The translations under genes were made by a program, and so were the position numbers. A DNA stretch of 64,000 bases, taken from contig NZ_JALZ01000009.1 of NCBI RefSeq assembly GCF_000521785.1, positions 80,130 through 144,129 of the forward strand. Reading direction: 5' to 3'. The notes under the pieces were generated by a model. The model saw only the letters and a list, made by a program, of their open reading frames with translations. It had not been told where the DNA came from and did not search any database. The stretch is from Roseivivax halodurans JCM 10272. Its GTDB lineage: Bacteria; Pseudomonadota; Alphaproteobacteria; Rhodobacterales; Rhodobacteraceae. This document shows, in pieces, positions 56,977-64,000 of this stretch. Position 1 is the stretch's first letter. The number at the start of each line of letters is the position of its first letter.

Positions 56977-58269
56977 ATGCACGACATCCGCGCCATTCGC
57001 GAGAACCCCGACGCCTTCGACGCCGCGCTGAAGCGGCTCGGGGTCGAGGCCGCGTCGCCCTCGCTCCTGAAGATCGACGAGGCCCGCCGGGCGGCAATCC
57101 ACGAGGCCGAGACCGCGCAGGCCGAGCAGAACGCCGCCTCGAAGGAGATCGGCAAGGCCAAGGCCTCCGGCGACGAGGCGGAGTTCGAACGGCTGCGTGC
57201 GCTCGTCTCCGAGAAGAAGGCCGCCGTCGCCGAGATGCAGGCGCGCGCCCGCGATCTCGACGCCGAGCTGACGGATGCGCTGATGTCGCTGCCGAACCTG
57301 CCCTTCGAGGACGTGCCGGAGGGTGCGGACGAGGAGGACAATGTCGAGATCCGCCGCTGGGGCGAGCCGCGGCAGTTCTCCTTCACGCCGAAGGAGCATT
57401 ACGATCTGCCCTGCGTGCAGGACGGCATGGATTTCGAGACCGCGGCCAAGCTCGCGGGCAGCCGCTTCGTGGTGATGTCGGGCGCGGTCGCGCGGCTGCA
57501 CCGGGCGCTCGCGCAGTTCATGCTCGACACCCACGTGACCGAGAACGGGCTGACCGAGACCTGGACGCCGGTGCTGGTGCGCGACGAGATGATGTACGGC
57601 ACCGGGCAGTTGCCGAAATTCGGCGAGGACAGCTACCGAACCCGCGAGGGCTGGTGGCTGGTGCCGACCGCCGAGGTGACGCTGACCAACATCGTGAACG
57701 GGCTGACGGTGGACGAGAGCTACCTGCCCCGCCGCTACGTGGCGCACACGCAATGTTTCCGCTCCGAGGCGGGCTCGGCGGGGCGCGACACCGCCGGCAT
57801 GCTGCGCCAGCACCAGTTCGAAAAGGTCGAGATGGTGTCGGTGACGCATCCGGACGCGTCCCTCGACGAGCACGCGCGCATGACCGGCTGCGCCGAGGGC
57901 ATCCTGCAGCGGCTCGGCCTGCCCTACAGGACGGTGGTGCTCTGCACCGGGGACATGGGCTTCGGCGCGCGCCGCACGCACGACATCGAGGTGTGGCTGC
58001 CGGGGCAGCAGAGCTACCGCGAGATCAGCTCGATCTCGGTCTGCGGCGATTTTCAGGCGCGGCGCATGAACGCGCGGATGAAGCCCGCGGATGGCGGCAA
58101 GCCGGTCTTCCTGCACACGCTGAACGGATCGGGCCTTGCGGTCGGGCGCTGCCTCATCGCGGTGCTCGAGAACGGCCAGGAGGAGGACGGATCGGTGACG
58201 CTGCCCGAGGCCCTGCACCCCTGGCTCGGCGGCAAGACGCGGATCACCGCGCAAGGAGAGCTGAGCTGA
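56977..58269 (+). CDS. serS: Seryl-tRNA synthetase
   Basis: The 430-residue class II synthetase has an N-terminal tRNA-binding coiled coil (about 28-100) and a catalytic core. Motif 2 is in [13 protein letters not shown] (about residues 268-280) and motif 3 in [17 protein letters not shown] (about 375-390). The start [15 protein letters not shown] is standard. A GGAG lies just upstream. The 3' end overlaps the next gene's apparent start (CTGA junction). Confidence 0.98.
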   Translation: MHDIRAIRENPDAFDAALKRLGVEAASPSLLKIDEARRAAIHEAETAQAEQNAASKEIGKAKASGDEAEFERLRALVSEKKAAVAEMQARARDLDAELTDALMSLPNLPFEDVPEGADEEDNVEIRRWGEPRQFSFTPKEHYDLPCVQDGMDFETAAKLAGSRFVVMSGAVARLHRALAQFMLDTHVTENGLTETWTPVLVRDEMMYGTGQLPKFGEDSYRTREGWWLVPTAEVTLTNIVNGLTVDESYLPRRYVAHTQCFRSEAGSAGRDTAGMLRQHQFEKVEMVSVTHPDASLDEHARMTGCAEGILQRLGLPYRTVVLCTGDMGFGARRTHDIEVWLPGQQSYREISSISVCGDFQARRMNARMKPADGGKPVFLHTLNGSGLAVGRCLIAVLENGQEEDGSVTLPEALHPWLGGKTRITAQGELS

Positions 58270-58982
58270 CCTCCGAGACGCAAACGAAACTCTGGGCGCT
58301 GGCGGCCTTCGTCGCCGCGCTCGCCTTCGCGGCCTCTCCGTTCCTCGCGCCCGGCTTCAAGGGCTTCGAGCCGACGCAGTTCCCGGTGCCGCAGGTCGAC
58401 CCCGCCGTCCAGCCGGCGGGCTACGCCTTCTCGATCTGGGGGCTGATCTATGTCTGGCTGCTGCTCGGCACCGGCTACGGCCTCTGGAAACGGGCGGACG
58501 ATCCCGACTGGGCGCCCATGCGCCCTGCCCTCGTGGCAAGCCTCGCCGTCGGCGCTCTCTGGTTGCCGGTGGCCGAAGCCTCGGTGCCGCTCGCGACGCT
58601 GCTGATCTGGATCATGCTCGGCACCGCGCTGGTGGCGGTGATGCGGGCGGGCGACACCGACCGCTGGTGGCAGCTGGCGCCCGTCGCGATCTATGCGGGC
58701 TGGCTCACCGCAGCCTCCTCTGTCTCGATCGGGCTGGTGCTGGCGGGCTACGGAATCCTGCCCGAGACTCCGGCCGCGCTCCTCGCGCTGGTGCTGGCGC
58801 TCCGGATCGCGGTCACGGTGCAGTACCGCCTGCACCGCGCGCCGGAATACGGGATCACGGTGATCTGGGCGCTGGCGGCGGTCATCGTGGCGAATGCCGC
58901 GCCGTTCAACGCGGCCGTCGTCGGCCTCGCGGTTCTCGGCATCGGCGCGATCCTCGCGATCCGCGGAACCGACACCGAGTAG
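58266..58982 (+). CDS. Tryptophan-rich TspO/MBR-like membrane protein, apparent CTG start
   Basis: About 238 residues with roughly seven hydrophobic helices and many tryptophans. [21 protein letters not shown] near residue 60 recalls the TspO/MBR motif (family members bind porphyrins and tryptophan-like ligands), though this is longer than typical TspO (about 160). No ATG, GTG or TTG precedes the first helix in frame without reaching well into serS; a CTG at 58266 lies six bases after AAGGAG and overlaps the serS stop. I chose CTG as the start. Whether it is a true TspO is uncertain. Confidence 0.65.
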   Translation: MTSETQTKLWALAAFVAALAFAASPFLAPGFKGFEPTQFPVPQVDPAVQPAGYAFSIWGLIYVWLLLGTGYGLWKRADDPDWAPMRPALVASLAVGALWLPVAEASVPLATLLIWIMLGTALVAVMRAGDTDRWWQLAPVAIYAGWLTAASSVSIGLVLAGYGILPETPAALLALVLALRIAVTVQYRLHRAPEYGITVIWALAAVIVANAAPFNAAVVGLAVLGIGAILAIRGTDTE

Positions 58983-59018
58983 CGCGCCCTTCTTCTTGGC
59001 ATAAATATTCCGGGGGTC

Positions 59019-59090
59019 CCGGGGGCAGCGCCCCCGGCCGGGGGTTTGGGGGCCTGCCCCCAAATATCGAGCGCGCGCGTCAGCGCGCTC
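59019..59090. repeat. Three consecutive perfect hairpins (REP-like intergenic element)
   Basis: Between the convergent TspO-like gene and sufE lie three adjoining hairpins: arms 59019-59026/59030-59037 (8 bp, loop AGC), 59045-59053/59056-59064 (9 bp, two-base loop) and 59069-59076/59083-59090 (8 bp, six-base loop). All arms are exact complements. An AT patch ATAAATATTCC (59001-59011) precedes. I have an impression that this C/G-run motif recurs in Rhodobacteraceae genomes as a repetitive intergenic element. It likely ends transcription from both sides. Confidence 0.6.
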
Positions 59091-59097
59091 CGCCGGA

Positions 59098-59508
59098 TCA
59101 GGCGTTCTCGGCGGCGAGGGTGCGGATGCGCTCGATCATTGCGCGGAGGCCGTTCGAGCGCTGGGAGGAGAGGTTCTCCTCGAGACCCAGGCGGCCGAGC
59201 TCGGCCTTGGCGTCGACCTTCAGCACCTCCGGCAGGGCGAGGCCGTCGTAGAGCCGGCGCAGGAGCGCGATCAGGCCGCGGACGATGACCGCGTCGCTGT
59301 CGCCCTGGAAATGGAAGTGGTCGCCGTCGATCTGCGGATGCAGCCAGACCTGGCTGGCGCAGCCGTCGACCTTGGTTGCGGGCACCTTGAGGGCGTCGGG
59401 CAGCGGCTCCATCGCCTTGCCCATCTCGATCACCATCCGGTAGCGGTCTTCCCAGTCGTCGAGGAACTCGAAATCCTCGACCACCTCCTCGAATTGCGGC
59501 TGCGCCAT
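59098..59508 (-). CDS. sufE: Cysteine desulfuration protein SufE
   Basis: SufE accepts persulfide sulfur from the desulfurase SufS for Fe-S cluster assembly. The 136-residue protein has the acceptor Cys at about residue 50 in TKVDGCASQVWLH and the GDSDAVIVRGLIALL segment, both family hallmarks. The sufBCDS cluster is not nearby. It ends eight bases after the triple-hairpin element. Confidence 0.95.
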   Translation of the reverse strand: MAQPQFEEVVEDFEFLDDWEDRYRMVIEMGKAMEPLPDALKVPATKVDGCASQVWLHPQIDGDHFHFQGDSDAVIVRGLIALLRRLYDGLALPEVLKVDAKAELGRLGLEENLSSQRSNGLRAMIERIRTLAAENA

Positions 59509-59656
59509 GGGGTGTTTCTCCTTCGGGCTTTGAGGTGCAGGTATGCGGCTCGGGCCCCGGCGTCCAGACCCCGGGGGGAAGCGGATGCGCCCGGCTTTTC
59601 AAATCCCGCCCGATCGGCTAACCGGAACGTGAGGCAAGGAACGGGGCATACGGGCC

Positions 59657-60169
59657 ATGAAACTCTCTCTCGGCGTTCTGCTGATTTCGGCGGGCCTGGC
59701 TGCGGGCTGCGGCGCGGTGCGCGACTCGCGGGTCAATCCGTTCAACTGGTTCGGTGGCGCGACCTCGCGGCCGGTGGCGGCCGGGACCACGGGCGCGGCG
59801 AACCCGCTGCTGCCCGAACGCTCGCGGGCCGGGCTCTTCCGCCGGGAGACCGAGGAGGTCTATGCCGCGCCGCCCATCGCGGTGATCGACGAGCTGCTGA
59901 TCGAGCGCCGTCCCGGCGGCGCGGTGATCCGCACCACCGGTATCGCCGAGCGTGCGGGTCCGTTCGACGTGCGCCTCGTCGCCGAGGAGCAGGCCGAACC
60001 GACGGCGCTGGTGATGACGCTGCGGGCGCTGCAGCGTCCCGGCCCCCGCAACACCGGGCCCGACGCGCGCAAGGTGACCGCGGCGCGCTGGCTCACCGAC
60101 AGCGAGCTGGCCGGAATCGGCCGGATCGAGGTGCGCGGGGCGCAGAACGTCCTGACGACCCGGCGCTAG
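59657..60169 (+). CDS. Putative lipoprotein, conserved-looking, unknown function
   Basis: The 170-residue protein has a lipoprotein signal peptide with lipobox LAAGC and the modified Cys at about residue 18. A low-complexity linker follows (about 25-60), then a folded-looking region from about residue 70 (PPIAVIDELLIERRPGGAVI, VRLVAEE, RWLTDSELAGIGRIEV). It lies divergent from sufE and convergent with rnd. I recognise it as similar to unnamed Rhodobacteraceae lipoproteins but cannot name a family. Confidence 0.75.
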   Translation: MKLSLGVLLISAGLAAGCGAVRDSRVNPFNWFGGATSRPVAAGTTGAANPLLPERSRAGLFRRETEEVYAAPPIAVIDELLIERRPGGAVIRTTGIAERAGPFDVRLVAEEQAEPTALVMTLRALQRPGPRNTGPDARKVTAARWLTDSELAGIGRIEVRGAQNVLTTRR

Positions 60170-60197
60170 GGCGGAGGCCGGGCCGCGCGCCCGGCTC

Positions 60198-61358
60198 TCA
60201 GATCTCGATGACGGCCACGTTGCGACCCTTGGCCGAGAGGGCGATCCGCCCCTCGCAGAGCTTGAGCGCGTCCTCTCCGAAGACCTCGCGGCGCCAGCCC
60301 TTGAGCGCCGGCAGGTCGCGCTCGCCCGAGGCGAGGGCGTCGAGCTCGGCGGAGGCGGCGATCAGCTTGGGCGCGACACCCGCATTCTCGGTCTTGGCCT
60401 TGAGGAGCACCCGCAGCAGGTCCGCAAGCGCCGGGTTCACCTGCTGGCGGTCCTTCGAGGTGTCGGCCTCGGGCAGGGCCTCCTTTGGCTTCTCGAGGCC
60501 GCGCTTGACCGCCTCGAGGATGCCCTCGGCGATGTCGCCGCGCCGCGCCTCGCGCAGGAGCAGCCGCGAGCGGCCGAGATCCTGCATCGATTGCGGCTTG
60601 GTCGAGGCGAGCTCGAGCAGCGCGTCGTCCTTCATCACCCGGTTCCTGGGGATGTTGCGCTCCTGCGCATAGGTTTCGCGGAAGGCCGCGAGCTCCTGCA
60701 CCAGCGCCATCACGCGCGGCGAGGAGGTGCGCGTCTTGACCCGCTTCCACGCATCCTCGGGATTGGCGGTGTAGGTGGCGGGATCGGTGAGCGCGGCGAT
60801 CTCCTCGACCACCCAGCGATGGCGGCCGGTGTCGCGCAGGCGCCGGTCGAGATATTCGTAGATGTCGCGCAGGTGCGTGACGTCAGCGAGCGCGTAGGTC
60901 TTCTGCGCGTCCGAGAGCGGGCGGCGCGACCAGTCGGTGAAGCGCGAGGACTTGTCGAGCTGAGCCTTGGCGATGCGCTTGACCAGCGTCTCGTAGCCGA
61001 CCTGTTCGCCGAAGCCGCAGACCATCGCCGCGACCTGCGTGTCGAAGAGCGGATCGGGGATCACGCCGTATTCGACATGGAAGATCTCGAGATCCTGCCG
61101 GGCGGCGTGGAAGACCTTCACCACCGAGGTGTCGCGGAAGAGCTCGACCAGCGGGGCGAGCGACATCTCCTCGCCCTCGATCGGATCGACCAGGACGGCC
61201 TCGCCGCCATGGGTCTCGGGGATCGCCAGCTGGATCAGGCACAGCTTGGAATAATATGTCCGCTCCCGCAGGAACTCCGTGTCCACCGTCACGTATGGCG
61301 CGCCGCGCGCCGTTTCGCAGAAGGCTGCGAGGTCTTCGGTCGTGACGATGGTCTGCAT
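60198..61358 (-). CDS. rnd: Ribonuclease D
   Basis: RNase D is a 3'-5' exoribonuclease trimming tRNA and other RNA ends. The 386-residue protein starts at the ATG at 61358 (MQTIVTTEDLAAF). DEDD-family residues include Asp26 and Glu28 in VTVDTEFLRE, VKVFHAARQDLEIF, and the later YALADVTHLRDIY motif with conserved Tyr and Asp. One HRDC domain (about 210-285) follows. Length is normal. Confidence 0.95.
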   Translation of the reverse strand: MQTIVTTEDLAAFCETARGAPYVTVDTEFLRERTYYSKLCLIQLAIPETHGGEAVLVDPIEGEEMSLAPLVELFRDTSVVKVFHAARQDLEIFHVEYGVIPDPLFDTQVAAMVCGFGEQVGYETLVKRIAKAQLDKSSRFTDWSRRPLSDAQKTYALADVTHLRDIYEYLDRRLRDTGRHRWVVEEIAALTDPATYTANPEDAWKRVKTRTSSPRVMALVQELAAFRETYAQERNIPRNRVMKDDALLELASTKPQSMQDLGRSRLLLREARRGDIAEGILEAVKRGLEKPKEALPEADTSKDRQQVNPALADLLRVLLKAKTENAGVAPKLIAASAELDALASGERDLPALKGWRREVFGEDALKLCEGRIALSAKGRNVAVIEI

Positions 61359-61566
61359 GGAAATCCTGTATGTGGGTGGGGGCGGAATTTCGGCGACACT
61401 AGCGGATCGCCGGGCGGGGTGCAAAGCGGGCTTTTGCATGTTTGGGAGCGGTGAGCCGCTGCTGCACACCATCGCGTTTCGTGATGTTTGTGGCGCCAAA
61501 CATTCATTTCCCGAATGCCCCGCCCGGTCTTATCTCGGTGTCATCCGCCATTCGGGAGATCCGATC

Positions 61567-61743
61567 ATGACCATGTCCCCCCTGACCCGCCCTGCCCGTC
61601 GTCATGTCGATGCGGGTGCCGCCCTCGCCGTGATCTCGGCGCTTTTCCTTCTGGTGGGCGTCCTTGCGCTCGCCATCGGCGCGCCGCCGGCGCCGCAGGG
61701 CACGCTCGACTGGCACGGCAACTCGGCGGTCGAGATCCGCTAG
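61567..61743 (+). CDS. Small single-helix membrane protein
   Basis: The 58-residue peptide begins MTMSPLTRPARRHVDAGAAL with a basic N-terminus, one hydrophobic helix (about residues 17-38) and a short soluble end GTLDWHGNSAVEIR. GGGAGA lies ahead of the ATG. It overlaps the purN 3' end by four bases on the opposite strand. No family recognised; an in-frame upstream extension exists but lacks sensible composition. Confidence 0.45.
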   Translation: MTMSPLTRPARRHVDAGAALAVISALFLLVGVLALAIGAPPAPQGTLDWHGNSAVEIR

Positions 61744-62324
61744 AGGTCGAGCCGGCTCCGGTCGCCTTCGGCCACGCGGCGGAGGACGGCCGGGTAGAGT
61801 ATGTGCTCCCGCTCGAGCACGCGTGCGGCCAGCGCCTCGGGCGTGTCGCCGGGCAGGACCGGCACCCGCGCCTGCCCGAGGATCGGGCCGTCGTCGAGTT
61901 CGGGCGTGACCTCGTGCACGGAGCAGCCGTGCATCGCATCCCCCGCCTCGATCGCCCGGGCATGGGTGTGAAGGCCGCGGTATTTCGGCAGAAGCGAGGG
62001 GTGGATGTTGAGCATCCGCCCCTGCCAGCGCGCAACGAACCCCTCGGTCAGGACGCGCATGAACCCCGCCAGGCAGATGAGATCGGGCTGCGCGGTCTCG
62101 AGCACCCGCGTCAGCTCCGCCTCGAAGGCGGCGCGATCGGTGCCGAAGGGGCGGTGATCGACGATTGCGGTCGGAATGCCGCGGTCCGCGGCCCTGGCGA
62201 GCCCGCCCGCCTGCGGCTTGTTCGAGAGGACGAGGCAGGGCCGCGCCGGATGGTCGCCGGTCATGCTGTCGGCCAGCGTGACCATGTTCGACCCGCCCCC
62301 CCGAGATCAGGATGGCGACGCGCA

Positions 62325-62325
<1 letters not shown>
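61740..62325 (-). pseudogene. purN: Phosphoribosylglycinamide formyltransferase with frameshift near the start
   Basis: PurN transfers formyl from 10-formyl-THF to GAR in purine synthesis. From 62285 the frame gives an intact body with MLNIHPSLLPKYRGLHTHARAIEAG (key part NIHPSLLPKYRG). The start MRVAILISGG at 62325 reads in another frame; a seven-C run at 62296-62302 has one base too many. Six would give SGGGSNMV, the PurN N-terminal substrate loop. The ATG overlaps the purM stop. As the rest is undamaged and the gene is usually needed for prototrophy, a homopolymer sequencing error is likely. Read correctly, the protein would have 194 residues. Confidence 0.88.
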
Positions 62326-63368
<1,043 letters not shown>

Positions 63369-63480
63369 GGCGCTGCCCCTTCTCGATCTGCGCCGTCCGG
63401 TAGCGCAAGGGACGCGGGCGGGCAATGGGGCAAGCCTGCTTGACGCCGCCCGCGCGGGCTGCAACATCGGCCCCCACGGC

Positions 63481-63557
63481 GGGCCTGTAGCTCAATTGGT
63501 TAGAGCAGAGCGCTCATAACGCTTTGGTTGGGGGTTCGAGTCCCTCCGGGCCTACCA
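63481..63557 (+). tRNA. tRNA with CAU anticodon, probably tRNA-Ile2 (lysidine type)
   Basis: The cloverleaf is complete over 77 bases with encoded CCA: acceptor GGGCCTG with CGGGCCT, D-arm GCTC/GAGC, anticodon stem GAGCG/CGCTT around CTCATAA (anticodon CAU), T-arm GGGGG/CCCTC with TTCGAGT. The C4-G69 and C5-G68 pairs are those that TilS recognises in E. coli tRNA-Ile2, and differ from elongator tRNA-Met. So it likely reads AUA after lysidine modification. A plain tRNA-Met call cannot be excluded by eye. Confidence 0.85.
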
Positions 63558-63623
63558 AGACGCTGTAAGTCCCCATAGTTTCAAGGCTTTCGAGCGGAAG
63601 AGTGGACCATCGGCCACCCGGCG

Positions 63624-63932
63624 TGGTTGGCATTACCGGCCGAGCGTTGCGCGGATCGAGCGGTTACGGCGCTACTCTCCAAAGTTTCACGGCAAGCCGC
63701 GGGTGACGACGGGCGTGTTCTGGGGGGGCATTATCGTCGTCAATCGCAAAGGGTTGCGGTGGAGTCTCCCGCGCAGCCCCGATCGAATACGACAAGCGCC
63801 GGCGCCGACATCGTATCGAGATCATGTTCGTGCATTGAGGACTGGCGCCGTGTCGCCACACGCTACGACAGGTGTCCGAAGGTCTTTCTGTCGGCCAACG
63901 CACTCGCCGCGACGGTCATCTATCGGCTATGA
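63624..63932 (+). mobile_element. Remnant of an IS5-family transposase gene (internally deleted, frameshifted)
   Basis: Pieces of one DDE transposase occur in three frames. Residues RIERLRRYSPKFHGKPRV and VFWGGIIVVNRKGLRW (63646-63762) match the N-terminal region. IEYDKRRRRHRIEIMF (63782-63829) and EDWRRVATRYDRCPKVFLSA onward to a stop at 63932 match the C-terminus. Roughly 160 central residues with the catalytic core are missing, and small indels separate the parts. No terminal repeats were found. The insertion lies 67 bases or so after the CAU tRNA gene. Confidence 0.8.
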
Positions 63933-63983
63933 GTCCTGACACTCGGGAGATGCAGCCCGACGTAGAAGAGGGAGGAGATACAC

Positions 63984-64000
63984 ATGAAGCGTATTATGCT
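63984..64000 (+). CDS. Start of an unidentified gene (runs off window)
   Basis: An ATG at 63984 is preceded by a strong GGAGGAG (63971-63977) at ideal spacing, and encodes MKRIM before the window ends. The basic start fits a signal peptide, but nothing else can be said. Confidence 0.5.

Noticed and set aside
56119..58254. 711-codon open frame antisense to serS
   Set aside because: It mirrors serS in a GC-rich frame and is full of Arg, His, Gly and Pro; serS is certain, so this is a shadow.

Overview
The window looks like chromosomal DNA of a marine-type Rhodobacteraceae/Roseobacter-group alphaproteobacterium. Coding regions are GC-rich and densely packed. Several gene orders are ones I recognise from that group: holC-pepA facing lptF-lptG-lptD-surA-pdxA-rsmA; prfA-prmC-DUF4167; fabD-fabG-acpP; rpsF-rpsR-rplI; glnB-glnA; and yajC-secD-secF-Mth938-like-ccmABCDG. 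The family assignment rests on protein resemblance and gene order judged by eye, with no database search.

Layout. Positions 1-5100: rsmB start, a DksA-like zinc-finger protein, guaB, a CoA transferase, MarC and a retropepsin-like protease. 5100-14700: holC and pepA on the minus strand, then a plus-strand envelope operon with four-base overlaps (lptF, lptG, lptD, surA, pdxA, rsmA). 14700-20200, minus strand: DUF4167, prmC, prfA, DUF1499, an agmatinase-like protein and an M20 amidohydrolase. 20300-27800: mazG, an iron-type binding protein, yihY, the fabD-fabG-acpP cluster, and a cytochrome b561-YceI fusion facing a free YceI. 28100-31800: ribosomal protein operon, then a quorum-sensing cassette (XRE regulator, LuxR, long LuxI) framed by terminators. 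31800-44600: tig, tRNA-Leu, nnr, glnB-glnA, a lytic transglycosylase, a DUF3445 protein, bioY, purB, a FliG-like gene and a lipid A-type acyltransferase. 44800-55900: acnA, a frameshifted atoE-like gene, cytochrome c maturation genes and the Sec auxiliary genes. 56200-64000: a trypsin-like protease, serS, a TspO-like gene, sufE, rnd, frameshifted purN, purM, a CAU tRNA, an IS5-type remnant, and the start of one more gene.

Most of the window is housekeeping. The parts most worth a second look are the XRE-LuxR-LuxI cassette with its 18-base dyad and C-terminally extended synthase; an isolated FliG-like protein whose middle-domain motif is degenerate; a cluster of near-palindromic boxes upstream of yajC; three back-to-back perfect hairpins between the TspO-like gene and sufE; and the cytochrome b561-YceI fusion facing a second YceI. 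Two genes (atoE-like and purN) are each broken by one extra base in a G/C homopolymer. Because purN is a core biosynthetic gene, sequencing error is the more likely cause in both. No CRISPR array, complete insertion sequence, prophage or defence island was seen.
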